From assembly GCF_051257895.1 (NCBI RefSeq), contig NZ_CP194331.1, positions 434,001 through 498,000 of the forward strand: a stretch of 64,000 nt of DNA, written 5' to 3'. This DNA comes from Gallionella straubiae (GTDB lineage: Bacteria > Pseudomonadota > Gammaproteobacteria > Burkholderiales > Gallionellaceae). The notes under the pieces were generated by a model, which worked only from the letters and a program-made list of their open reading frames with translations, made no database searches and was not told where the DNA came from. Positions within the stretch are counted from its first letter, which is position 1. Every line of letters starts with the position of its first letter. Both the position numbers and the translations under genes were made by a program. Shown here piece after piece: positions 38,528 to 47,260 of the stretch.

Positions 38528-39273
38528 GCGATACTTTCCAGCTCGATGGCGCAAGCGTTCCGTTCGAGGCGGGGCAGACCGTGATGCAGGCCGCGCTCGC
38601 GGCGGGACGCTACATCCCGCACCTGTGCTACCACCCGGAATTCAAGCCGCACGGCAGTTGCAAGGTGTGCACGGTCAAGATCGGCGGGCGTACCATGGCC
38701 TCCTGCACCCTGCCAGCCGAGGCCGGGCTGGAAGTGCAAAGCAACATCGAGGAACTGAACGGCCTGCGCCGCACGCTGGTGCAGATGCTGTTCGTCGAGG
38801 GCAACCACTTCTGTCCGTCGTGCGAGGCCAGCGGCAACTGCCAACTCCAGGCCACCGCCTACGAACTGCAGATGATGACGCCGCGCTTCGACCAGTTGTT
38901 CCCGAGCCGTCCACTGGATGCCTCGCACCCGGACATCCTGCTCGACTACAACCGCTGCATCCTCTGCGAGCTGTGCGTGCGCGCATCGAGCGAGGTGGAC
39001 AAGAAGAACGTGTTCGCCTTCTCCGGGCGCGGCATCGGGAAGCACCTCATCGTCAACGCCGAGTCGGGCAAGCTCGTGGATACCGATATGGCGCTGACCG
39101 ACAAGGCGATGCAGGTCTGCCCGGTCGGGGTGATCCTGAGGAAGGGCAGGGGCTTCAGCGTGCCGATCGGCAAGCGCCGCTACGACCAGCGCCCGGTCAG
39201 CGCGCAGGCACTGGACGACGCGCCGCGCCACCCGGATGGCGGCGACTGCCCCGCCTGCGAGGGGAGATCATGA
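38524..39273 (+). CDS. hoxU: NAD-reducing hydrogenase diaphorase subunit HoxU
   Basis: HoxU passes electrons between HoxF and the hydrogenase module. The 249-residue protein has a 2Fe-2S ferredoxin domain (CYHPEFKPHGSCKVC and a later CTLP), a His-Cys 4Fe-4S motif (GNHFCPSCEASGNCQLQ) and a ferredoxin-like segment (YNRCILCELCVRASSEVDKK ... CPVGVI), as in NuoG N-termini. Its start overlaps the hoxF stop and its stop overlaps the hoxY start, showing tight coupling. A short tail (DCPACEGRS) adds two more cysteines. Confidence 0.96.
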   Translation: MSDTFQLDGASVPFEAGQTVMQAALAAGRYIPHLCYHPEFKPHGSCKVCTVKIGGRTMASCTLPAEAGLEVQSNIEELNGLRRTLVQMLFVEGNHFCPSCEASGNCQLQATAYELQMMTPRFDQLFPSRPLDASHPDILLDYNRCILCELCVRASSEVDKKNVFAFSGRGIGKHLIVNAESGKLVDTDMALTDKAMQVCPVGVILRKGRGFSVPIGKRRYDQRPVSAQALDDAPRHPDGGDCPACEGRS

Positions 39274-39809
39274 GCAAGAAACTGCGCATCGCCACCACCT
39301 CGCTCGCGGGCTGCTTCGGCTGCCACATGTCGCTGCTCGACATCGACGAGCGGTTGTTCCCGCTGCTCGACCTCGTCGAATTCGACCGTTCGCCGCTCAC
39401 CGATATCAAGCATTGCGGGCCATGCGATATCGGCATCATCGAGGGCGGCATCTGCAACGCGGAAAACGTGCATGTGCTGCGCGAGTTCCGGAAGAACTGC
39501 AAGATACTGATCTCCATCGGCGCCTGCGCCGTCACAGGCGGCCTGCCCGCGCAGCGCAACCACCTTGACCTCGGCTCCTGCCTGACCGAGGTGTACCTCA
39601 CCGAACCGGGGCTGGCGCACGGCCATATCCCGAACGACCCGGAGCTGCCGCTGCCGCTCGACAAGGTGCATCCGCTGCACGAAGTGGTGAAGATCGACTA
39701 CTTCATCCCCGGCTGCCCGCCCTCGGGCGACGCGATTTGGAAGTTCCTCACCGACCTGATCGCGGGCAGGACGCCGGAACTGGGGCATGGGCTTATCAAA
39801 TATGATTGA
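39270..39809 (+). CDS. hoxY: NAD-reducing hydrogenase small subunit HoxY
   Basis: The 179-residue small subunit carries the proximal 4Fe-4S cluster of the [NiFe] hydrogenase. The ligand motif is AGCFGCHMSLLDID near residue 15, with further cysteines in GACAVTGG and IPGCPPSGD. The short form with no extra cluster domain is typical of group 3d enzymes. The start overlaps the hoxU end (ATGA). AGGGGAGATC precedes it. A 39-bp gap separates it from hoxH. Confidence 0.96.
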   Translation: MSKKLRIATTSLAGCFGCHMSLLDIDERLFPLLDLVEFDRSPLTDIKHCGPCDIGIIEGGICNAENVHVLREFRKNCKILISIGACAVTGGLPAQRNHLDLGSCLTEVYLTEPGLAHGHIPNDPELPLPLDKVHPLHEVVKIDYFIPGCPPSGDAIWKFLTDLIAGRTPELGHGLIKYD

Positions 39810-39848
39810 AAAATTCTTGTCCATGAAAGACACGAAATGGGTGGGTAA

Positions 39849-41336
39849 ATGAACTCTGACCTCGAAACCGCTAAACACCCGGAGAACCTGCGCCGCGTCG
39901 CCATCGACCCGGTATCGCGCGTCGAGGGTCATGGCAAGGTCACGCTGTTGCTCGACGAGAACGACCGCGTGCACCAGGTGCGGCTGCATATCGTCGAGTT
40001 TCGCGGCTTCGAGAAATTCGTGCAGGGGCGGCCCTATTGGGAGGCGCCGGTGATGGTGCAGCGGCTTTGCGGCATCTGCCCGGTGAGCCACCATATCGCG
40101 GCATCCAAGGCGATGGACATGATCGTCGGGGCGACGCTCACGCCGACTGCGGAGAAGGTGCGGCGGCTGATGCACTACGGCCAGATCCTGCAATCGCACG
40201 CACTGCATTTCTTCCATCTCTCCGCGCCCGATCTGCTGTTCGGTTTCGATTCGGATGTCGCGCAGCGCAACATCGTCGGCATCGCGGCCGCCCATCCCGA
40301 GATCGCCAGACAGGGCGTGCTGCTGCGCAAATATGGGCAGGAGGTGATTCGCGTCACAGCGGGCAAACGCGTGCACGGCACCGGCTCTATTCCCGGCGGG
40401 GTGAACAAAAACGTGAGCACCGAGGAGCGCGACTACCTCCTGAAAGATATAGAGCAGATGATCGCATGGAGCCGCGACGCGGTGGCGATGGCGCGGCAGT
40501 TGTTCGAGCAGAACCTCGACCTGTACAACGGCTTCGGGCGCTTCGCGGCGCACACGCTCAACCTGGTGCGCAGTGACGGCGCGCTGGACCTGTATCACGG
40601 CGGGCTGCGTGCGCGCGACAGGGACGGCAACACGCTGTTCGACCACTACGACTACCGCCACTACTGGGACGTGATCTTCGAGGACGTGAAGCCGTGGTCG
40701 TACATGAAATTCCCGTTCCTGCGCAGCCTCGGGCCGGAGCAGGGCTGGTACCGTGTCGGGCCCTTGAGCCGCGTGGCGCAGTGCGACTTCATCCCGACGC
40801 TGCTGGCCGAAGCGCAGCGCAAGGAGTTCCTCGCCTTCGATGCCGGCCGTGCGGCGGGCGCGACGCTGGGCTTCCACTGGGCGCGCATGATCGAGATGCT
40901 GCATGCCGCCGAGGTCATCCAGGAGCTGCTGCACGATCCCGACCTGCAGGGCAATGATCTGGTCAACATTGGGGAGCGCCAGGAGCGCGGCGTCGGTGTG
41001 ATCGAAGCGCCGCGCGGCACGCTGATCCACCACTACAAGGTGGACGAGCACGACCAGATTACGCGCTGCAACCTGATCGTCTCCACCACGCACAACAACC
41101 AGGCGATGAACGAGGCGATCCGCCAGGTGGCGCGGCAATATCTCGACGGGCGCAAACTCACCGAGGGACTACTGAACCATATAGAAGTGGCGATCCGCGC
41201 CTTCGATCCCTGCCTGTCCTGCGCGACCCATGCGCTGGGCAAGATGCCGCTGGAGGTGGAGCTGCTGGATGCCGGAGGGGGGTGGGTCGATGTGCTGACG
41301 CGCTCGTCGGATGGAACGTTCTGCGCACAGTGCTGA
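39849..41336 (+). CDS. hoxH: NAD-reducing hydrogenase large subunit HoxH
   Basis: HoxH binds the NiFe active site. In the 495-residue precursor the ligands are C74 and C77 (RLCGICPVSHH) and C455 and C458 (DPCLSCATH). The 34 residues after H461 (ALGKMPLEVELLDAGGGWVD onward) form the C-terminal extension removed after nickel insertion by the protease encoded next. Sequence and operon order place it in group 3d bidirectional or NAD-reducing enzymes. The stop overlaps the hoxW start. Confidence 0.97.
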   Translation: MNSDLETAKHPENLRRVAIDPVSRVEGHGKVTLLLDENDRVHQVRLHIVEFRGFEKFVQGRPYWEAPVMVQRLCGICPVSHHIAASKAMDMIVGATLTPTAEKVRRLMHYGQILQSHALHFFHLSAPDLLFGFDSDVAQRNIVGIAAAHPEIARQGVLLRKYGQEVIRVTAGKRVHGTGSIPGGVNKNVSTEERDYLLKDIEQMIAWSRDAVAMARQLFEQNLDLYNGFGRFAAHTLNLVRSDGALDLYHGGLRARDRDGNTLFDHYDYRHYWDVIFEDVKPWSYMKFPFLRSLGPEQGWYRVGPLSRVAQCDFIPTLLAEAQRKEFLAFDAGRAAGATLGFHWARMIEMLHAAEVIQELLHDPDLQGNDLVNIGERQERGVGVIEAPRGTLIHHYKVDEHDQITRCNLIVSTTHNNQAMNEAIRQVARQYLDGRKLTEGLLNHIEVAIRAFDPCLSCATHALGKMPLEVELLDAGGGWVDVLTRSSDGTFCAQC

Positions 41337-41797
41337 TGGCAGCGCCCATCCTGGTCTTCGCCATCGGCAACGAATCGCGCGGTGACGATGCACTGGCTCC
41401 GCTGCTGGTGCGCAGCCTTGAAGGCTTGGAAGGTACGGTAGGGCGGGTCGAGCTGATCGAGGATTACCAGTTGCAGGTCGAGCATGTCACCGACCTGGCC
41501 GGGCGCAGCGCGGTGCTGTTCGTCGATGCGGATATGTCCTGTGTTGAGCCGTTTCACTTTTCGGAGATCGCTGCCGCGCATGACCACAGCTACACCAGTC
41601 ATGCGATGACGCCGTTTGCGCTGCTGCATAGCTACCGGCAGGTGTATGGAGAGGATGCGCCGCCCGCTTTCCTGCTGCGTATCCGCGGTTACGGTTTCGA
41701 GCTGGGCGACCCGTTGAGCCACAACGCGGCGGTCAATCTGGAACAAGCGCAGGCCAGGGTTCGCACCTGGCTGGCTGACATTCCAGCGGTGGGGTAG
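41336..41797 (+). CDS. hoxW: Hydrogenase maturation endopeptidase HoxW
   Basis: This nickel-dependent protease of the HyaD/HycI family clips the HoxH C-terminus. The 153-residue protein has the family start ILVFAIGNESRGDDALAPLL, with acidic metal ligands Glu and Asp, and a later VLFVDADMS. I start at the ATG overlapping the hoxH stop (TGATG), not upstream. No hyp genes lie in the window, so nickel insertion must be encoded elsewhere. Confidence 0.93.
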   Translation: MAAPILVFAIGNESRGDDALAPLLVRSLEGLEGTVGRVELIEDYQLQVEHVTDLAGRSAVLFVDADMSCVEPFHFSEIAAAHDHSYTSHAMTPFALLHSYRQVYGEDAPPAFLLRIRGYGFELGDPLSHNAAVNLEQAQARVRTWLADIPAVG

Positions 41798-41823
41798 TAA
41801 GCTTCGCCCCACTCATTCCTGCA

Positions 41824-42774
41824 GTGTCGAATATTTTCATGAAGCAAGAGGGCTACACGAAAACCCTGGAGTGGCTGAAGGCCAACCCCTCACTGGATGA
41901 GCTATGCGCCCGGTACCCCGCAGAATGGGCGGCGGTGCAGCGGGAGATTTCCGCCATCGTCGAGCGCGGCGCGGCGGAGGAACTCAAGGCCTACCTCGAG
42001 CGCCTCGCCGCGCCGCCCAAAAAATCACAGCAAAACCGGGAAGCCGCTCTGTCGCAATTCATCCGCAGCCGCATGGCGCACGAGTCCGTCAGGAAGCTCT
42101 GCCTCTCCACGCTGGCCGCCGATGCAGGCGCGACCAAAGGCAGGCTGCGCTTCAACTGGTTCAACGGCTTCGTCGCGCAGAAGCTGCTGTTTTCAAGGGG
42201 GCTGGCGCGCAAGCCGGTGTCGCTGTTCTGGTTCCGCCTGCTCTGGCCGATGGTCTGGCAGAAGAAACGCCTCATGCCGCTGGTGCAACCGAAGGGCATC
42301 TACTGCTTCTATTCGCGCGAACTGGTCGAGGCGCTGGCCGGAATGATCGCCTCCCGAAGCTGCCTGGAGATCGGCGCGGGCGACGGCACGCTGACGCGCT
42401 TCCTGAGGGGTAGGGGGGTAGAGATCGCCGCAACAGACAGTCACGGCTGGAGCCAATCCGTGGAATACCCCGACTGGGTCGTCAAACTCGATGCGCGCGA
42501 GGCACTAGCAACCTACTCCCCAGAGGTGGTCATCTGCTCATGGCCGCCGTCGCAGAATGATTTCGAGCGCCACGTGTTCGCCACGCCCAGCGTGCAGCTC
42601 TACATTGTCATCGGCAGCCGCCACCAATTCGCCTTCGGTAACTGGAAAGACTACCGGCAGCAATCGACCTTCGAGCTGGAGGAGGACAGGGGATTGGCGG
42701 CGCTGGTGCTACCGCCCGAACTGGAATCTGCCGTCTATGTGTTCCGGCGGCGCTTGGCTTCAGCCTTGCCCTAA
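41824..42774 (+). CDS. Hypothetical protein with SAM-binding-like motif
   Basis: The 311-316-residue protein has an N-terminal helical half (EWLKANPSLDELCARYPAEW, AAVQREISAIVERGAAEELK). A C-terminal Rossmann-like part follows with LEIGAGDGTLTRFLRGRG, which matches methyltransferase motif I, then ATDSHGW and VVICSWPPSQND. The last part lacks an obvious catalytic motif. Starts at GTG 41824 or ATG 41839 are both possible; neither has a good ribosome site. It lies 27 bp behind hoxW in the same direction, but a hydrogenase role is not evident. Confidence 0.65.
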   Translation: MSNIFMKQEGYTKTLEWLKANPSLDELCARYPAEWAAVQREISAIVERGAAEELKAYLERLAAPPKKSQQNREAALSQFIRSRMAHESVRKLCLSTLAADAGATKGRLRFNWFNGFVAQKLLFSRGLARKPVSLFWFRLLWPMVWQKKRLMPLVQPKGIYCFYSRELVEALAGMIASRSCLEIGAGDGTLTRFLRGRGVEIAATDSHGWSQSVEYPDWVVKLDAREALATYSPEVVICSWPPSQNDFERHVFATPSVQLYIVIGSRHQFAFGNWKDYRQQSTFELEEDRGLAALVLPPELESAVYVFRRRLASALP

Positions 42775-42888
42775 ATCACTAAAAACAAATTTGACTTCGG
42801 TACCTTTGACTTCGTAAGGTCAGCATCAGCAACGCTGAGGAGGGTCAGTTGCTGCCCCAGTGTGAGGTCGATATTGAGCGACTGGGCG

Positions 42889-43280
42889 ACAAACAGTGCC
42901 GCCATGGTCGAAGAAGCCGAACAGCAGCTGGATGAATTCGAGGCAAAATGGGGAGCCGACTATCGCGCAGTCCTGGCGGCGCAACTGGGCGTGCGTCATT
43001 CTGTTCTTCGATTACCCGCCGGAGATCAGGAAGGTTTACACCACCAATGCCATCGAGTTGCTCAACATGAGCCTGAGGAAGATCACCAAGAACCGAAGCT
43101 CGTTTCCGCCCGACGAGGCGCTGTTAAAGCTGTTCTATCTCGCCCAGCAAAATATCAGCCGGAAATGGACGATGCCGATAAGGGACTGGAAGGCCGCACT
43201 CAACTGGGTTACTATCCAGCTCGGCGACAGGATGCCGCAGCATTGACGAATTCCGTTTACACAAAATTCAGGCCCCCCTC
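42889..43280 (+). mobile_element. Decayed IS256-family remnant with one intact terminal repeat
   Basis: The sequence encodes the last 115 or so residues of an IS256 transposase in two frames. VEEAEQQLDEFEAKWGADY lies in one frame; RRNWACVILFFDYPPEIRK then YTTNAIELLNMSLRKITKNR to RMPQH lie in another after a shift near 42975. The 28-bp end at 43253-43280 (CCGTTTACACAAAATTCAGG onward) matches the left end of the IS at 1366 at about 25 of 28 positions. The 5' two thirds are missing. The stretch 42775-42888 shows nothing else. Confidence 0.85.
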
Positions 43281-43283
43281 ATA

Positions 43284-44393
43284 ATGTCATATATTCTTGT
43301 TACGGGCGCAACCGGTTTTCTTGGTGGCGCCGTTGTTGCGAACCTGATTCAGCGCGGTTTGGCTTCCTCATTGCTGTTGTTGGTCCGCGCTGCGAATGCC
43401 GGGGAAGGTCTCGAACGAATCCGGCAGCAGCTTCAGTTGTTCGAGGTTCCAGCCTCGCAGTTAAATGGATTGACCGAAGGCCAGATCCTGCTCGGCGATT
43501 TCAACGATGTCATTGCATTTACGGGCGACCGGCGCCTTGATGATGTTACCCATGTGATCAATTGCGCGGCAATCGCTTCTTTTGCCAATAACCCGCTTAT
43601 CCGACCCGTCAATGTGGTTGGCACTTTTGCGTTTGCGCAAAGAATGGCGAAATCGCAGAAGTTGAAGCGCTTCCTGCATGTGGGCACCGCGATGGCTTGC
43701 GGCACCAATCATCAGTCGCCGATCAGGGAATCTTGGGATATTGCGCCGGAAGAAGAGCACCTTGTGCCCTACACTGCATCGAAAGCCGAAATCGAGCACA
43801 AGATCAGGAGCGAACTGCCGGAGTTGCCATTCGTGGTCGCCCGCCCATCGATCGTGGTTGGCCATACCCGTTTGGGCTGCAAGCCCTCGGGCAGTATTTT
43901 CTGGGTGCTCCGCATGGTGCAGATGCTTGGAAAGTTCACATGCGGGCTGGACGAGAAAGTCGATATCATTCCTGTCGATTATTGTGCGGATGCATTGGTG
44001 AAGCTTGCCCTGAAAGAGCAGCTTGCTCATGACCTCTACCATGTTTCGGCTGGCGTGGGGAGCAGTTGCACGATCGAAGAAATAGACATCCCGATGGCGA
44101 GGGCACGCGGAGTGGAGCCATGCAGCACCCACTATCAAAAGGTGAGCCAGGATGAAATCATGGAACTCGCCGACGAGTTCAAGGAGCGTGTCGGGCCATG
44201 CAACAGGCGGCTTGTTTTGCAGGCGCTTCGCTTGTATGGGGGATTTGCCGAATTGAATTATGTTTTCGACAATGAAAGGCTGCTTGCCGAAGGCATAGCG
44301 CAACCGCCGCGCTTTACGAGTTATGTCGGCCTGTGTGCAAAAACATCAGAAAACATCAGTGTCCAGGAGCAGATGAAATGGGATTTCAAGTAA
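43284..44393 (+). CDS. NAD(P)-dependent thioester-reductase-like SDR
   Basis: The 369-residue protein is an extended SDR close to the NAD-binding-4 (fatty acyl-CoA / thioester reductase) type. The nucleotide site GATGFLGG is at residue 8, with HVINCAAIASF, then active-site Tyr and Lys in LVPYTASKAEIEH. A later VARPSIVVGHTRLG segment is also present. The substrate may be an acyl thioester or a lipid intermediate. The ATG lies three bases behind the IS end, so the native promoter and ribosome site have been replaced by IS sequence (weak AGGCCCCCCTCATA). An intrinsic terminator follows. Confidence 0.85.
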   Translation: MSYILVTGATGFLGGAVVANLIQRGLASSLLLLVRAANAGEGLERIRQQLQLFEVPASQLNGLTEGQILLGDFNDVIAFTGDRRLDDVTHVINCAAIASFANNPLIRPVNVVGTFAFAQRMAKSQKLKRFLHVGTAMACGTNHQSPIRESWDIAPEEEHLVPYTASKAEIEHKIRSELPELPFVVARPSIVVGHTRLGCKPSGSIFWVLRMVQMLGKFTCGLDEKVDIIPVDYCADALVKLALKEQLAHDLYHVSAGVGSSCTIEEIDIPMARARGVEPCSTHYQKVSQDEIMELADEFKERVGPCNRRLVLQALRLYGGFAELNYVFDNERLLAEGIAQPPRFTSYVGLCAKTSENISVQEQMKWDFK

Positions 44394-44452
44394 TTTATTT
44401 GTATCCTGGTTGAATACCTGTTTCCGTGCCCAAATTTTATCTCCCGGCAAAA

Positions 44453-44480
44453 AACGGGCCTCGAATCGAGGCCCGTTTTT
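44453..44480 (+). terminator. Intrinsic terminator between convergent genes
   Basis: AACGGGCCTCG (44453-44463) and CGAGGCCCGTT (44467-44477) form an 11-bp stem with a three-base loop, followed by TTTTTG-TTTT. The preceding AAAA allows function on the minus strand as well. Confidence 0.9.
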
Positions 44481-44515
44481 GTTTTCCGTAATGGCAAAGT
44501 CCTGCCGGGGAAGCC

Positions 44516-47194
44516 CTAAAGCGCCTTGCTCACCTTCACGATGCCCGGGTCCTCCTCGCTCGGCTTGATCGCGAAGCCGAGGCGGGTCATGAGCTTGAGC
44601 ATCTTGTGGTTGTTGACCAGCACTTCGCCTTCGATCACCGACAGTCCCCGGTCGCGCGCGGCTTCCATGAGGGCGACCATGAGCTTCTGCCCGAGTCCCT
44701 TGCCCTGCATGCTGTCCGCGACCACCAGCGCGAATTCGCAGGTGTCACCGTCCGGGTTGATGGCGTAGCGCGTCACGCCGAGCTCGACTTCCTTGCCCTC
44801 TTCGCCGGTCACGGCGACCAGCGCGAGCTCGCGGCTGTAGTCGAGCTGGGTGAAGCGCACCGCCATGGTCTCGGTGAGTTCCTGGACGCTGCTCATGAAG
44901 CGGAAATACTTGGATTCGTCCGACAGGCCGTGTACGAAGCGTATCTCCAGGTCGGCGTCTTCCGGGCGGATCGGGCGGATGGTGATGTCGGTGCCGTCGG
45001 CGAGCTGCCACTGGCTGACGAGCTGCGTGGGGTAGGGGTAGATCGCCATGTGCGCGTAGCGGTCGGCGCTGGGCTGGCGGTATTCGACCACTACGCGCGC
45101 ATCGGCGGCAAGCGCGCCATGCTCGTCGAGGATCAGCGGGTTGATGTCCATCTCCTTGAGCAGCGGCAGTTCGCAGACCATTTCCGAGACGCGCAGCAGC
45201 ACGTCTTCGAGCGCCTCGATGCTGGCGGGCGCCATGTGGCGGAACGCGCCGAGCATCTTCGAGATGCGCGTCCCGCGGATCAACTCGTTCACCAGGAAGC
45301 CGTTGAGCGGCGGCAGCGCGACGGCGCGGTCGCCCATGACCTCGACCGCAGTGCCGCCCGCGCCGAAGGTGATCACCGGGCCGAACGCCGGGTCGCTGGT
45401 CACGCCGATCATCAGCTCGCGCCCGTTCGGCTTGACGACCATCGGCTCGATGGAGATGCCGTCCACCTTTGCGCCGGGGCGGTTATGCTGTACGTTGTCG
45501 ATGATGTGCTGGTAGGCGGCGCGCACCTCGTGGGCGTTGTTGAGGTTGAGCACCACGCCGCCGGCATCGCTCTTGTGCGTGATGTCGGGTGAGTTGACCT
45601 TCATCGCGACCGGGAAGCCGATCTGTTGTGCGATCAGCAGCGCTTCGTTGGGTGAGTGCGCGACCATGGTGCGCGCGACAGGGATGCGGAAGGCGGAGAG
45701 CAGCGCCTTGGATTCCATCTCGGTGAGTACCTTGCGGTGCTCCTGCATCGCGCCCTCGATGATGAGGCGCGCGCTTTCCACGTCCGGCTCTGCGTGGTGC
45801 GAGAGCGGGCCGGGCATCTGCATCAGGAGCTTCTGGTTGCGGTAGTAGGCGGAAAGGTGCGAGAACACCTCGACCGCGGGTTCCGGTGTGCGGAAGTGCG
45901 GCCGGCGCGCCTTCGAGAAAACCTCGCGCGCCGGGGCGACCTGCGTCTCGCCCATCCAGCAGGTCAGCAGCGGCTTGCTGTGGGTGTCGGCGAGGGCGAT
46001 CAGCGCCTGCGCCGATTCGAGCGGACGGGTCATCGCCTGCGGCGTGAGGATTGCGAGCACGCCGTCCACGTTATCGTCCTCGAGGCAGGCCTTCACGGCG
46101 TGATGGTAGCGCTCCGCGGGCGCATCGCCGATCACGTCCACCGGGTTGCCGTGCGACCAGTTCGGCGGCAGGTGCTGGTTGAGGTATTCGATGGTGGCGT
46201 CCGACAGCGTGGCCATCGCAAGCCCGAGGTCAGCGGCGCGGTCGGCGGCCATCACGCCGGGGCCGCCGCCGTTGGTGACGATGGCGAGGCGGTTGCCGAC
46301 GGGGCGGAAGCCGCAGGAGAGCGCCTTGGCGGCGGTGAAGAGCTGCGTGACGGACTGCACGCGCACCACGCCGACGCGGCTCACCGCCGCATCGAATACG
46401 TCGTCCGCGCCGACCAGCGAGGCGGTGTGCGACAGTGCCGCCTTCGAGCCCGCCGCGTGGCGGCCGACCTTGATGAGGATCACCGGCTTGATGCGCGCGG
46501 CGGCGCGCATCGCGCTCATGAAGCGGCGCGCGTTGCGGATGCCCTCGATGTACATCAGGATGCTGGAGGTGCTCGCGTCGGACACCAGGTAGTCGAGGAT
46601 CTCGCCGAAGTCCACGTCGGTCGAGGAGCCCATCGACACCACGCTGGAAAAGCCGACGTCGTTGACCTGCGCCCAGTCGAGGATTGCGGTGCACAGCGCG
46701 CCGGACTGCGAGACGAAGGCGATGTTGCCGGGGTTTGCGCCGCCCTTGTTGAAGGTGGCGTTCAGGCCGATGGAGGGGCGCATGATGCCGAGGCAATTCG
46801 GCCCGATGAGGCGGATGCCGTAGCGGCGCGCGGTCTCCAGAAGCTGGCGCTCCAGCGCCGCGCCCTCCGCGCCGGCCTCGGCGAAGCCCGCGGTGATGAT
46901 GACCGCCGCCTTCACGCCGTGGATACCGCACTCCTCGATGAGCCCCGGCACGGTCTGCGGCGGCGTGGCGATCACCGCGAGTTCCACGGATTCATTGATG
47001 TCGGCGATGCGCGCGTAGGCGGGGCTGCCCTGCACCTCGGGATGCTTCGGGTTGATCGGGTAGAGCGCGCCCTGGAAGCCGCTCTCCAGCATGTTCTTGA
47101 ACACGATCTGGCCGACCGAGTCGGGCCGGTCGCTCGCGCCGAACACCGCGACCGACTTGGGGGCGAACAGGGTGCTGAGGTAATGTTTGCCCAT
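44516..47194 (-). CDS. Pat/YfiQ-type protein lysine acetyltransferase (acyl-CoA synthetase + GNAT)
   Basis: The 892-residue protein combines an inactive-type NDP-forming acyl-CoA synthetase with a C-terminal GNAT domain. It has a CoA-binding N-terminus (FAPKSVAVFGASDRPDSVGQ), ligase-like domains (NCLGIMRPSIGLNATFNKGG; AALSHTASLVGADDVFDAAV), an ATP-grasp part (PVAMKVNSPDITHKSDAGGV) and GNAT (ADSMQGKGLGQKLMVALMEA). Such enzymes acetylate metabolic enzymes, acetyl-CoA synthetase among them. The ATG at 47194 has AGGAAAG upstream. It is divergent from a deacetylase gene 66 bp away, an apt opposing pair. Confidence 0.92.
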   Translation of the reverse strand: MGKHYLSTLFAPKSVAVFGASDRPDSVGQIVFKNMLESGFQGALYPINPKHPEVQGSPAYARIADINESVELAVIATPPQTVPGLIEECGIHGVKAAVIITAGFAEAGAEGAALERQLLETARRYGIRLIGPNCLGIMRPSIGLNATFNKGGANPGNIAFVSQSGALCTAILDWAQVNDVGFSSVVSMGSSTDVDFGEILDYLVSDASTSSILMYIEGIRNARRFMSAMRAAARIKPVILIKVGRHAAGSKAALSHTASLVGADDVFDAAVSRVGVVRVQSVTQLFTAAKALSCGFRPVGNRLAIVTNGGGPGVMAADRAADLGLAMATLSDATIEYLNQHLPPNWSHGNPVDVIGDAPAERYHHAVKACLEDDNVDGVLAILTPQAMTRPLESAQALIALADTHSKPLLTCWMGETQVAPAREVFSKARRPHFRTPEPAVEVFSHLSAYYRNQKLLMQMPGPLSHHAEPDVESARLIIEGAMQEHRKVLTEMESKALLSAFRIPVARTMVAHSPNEALLIAQQIGFPVAMKVNSPDITHKSDAGGVVLNLNNAHEVRAAYQHIIDNVQHNRPGAKVDGISIEPMVVKPNGRELMIGVTSDPAFGPVITFGAGGTAVEVMGDRAVALPPLNGFLVNELIRGTRISKMLGAFRHMAPASIEALEDVLLRVSEMVCELPLLKEMDINPLILDEHGALAADARVVVEYRQPSADRYAHMAIYPYPTQLVSQWQLADGTDITIRPIRPEDADLEIRFVHGLSDESKYFRFMSSVQELTETMAVRFTQLDYSRELALVAVTGEEGKEVELGVTRYAINPDGDTCEFALVVADSMQGKGLGQKLMVALMEAARDRGLSVIEGEVLVNNHKMLKLMTRLGFAIKPSEEDPGIVKVSKAL

Positions 47195-47260
47195 GACATC
47201 TTTCCTCAGGGGATGGGGATGTTGGGTATGATAGCACCGAGCCATCGCCGGGGCGCCATT

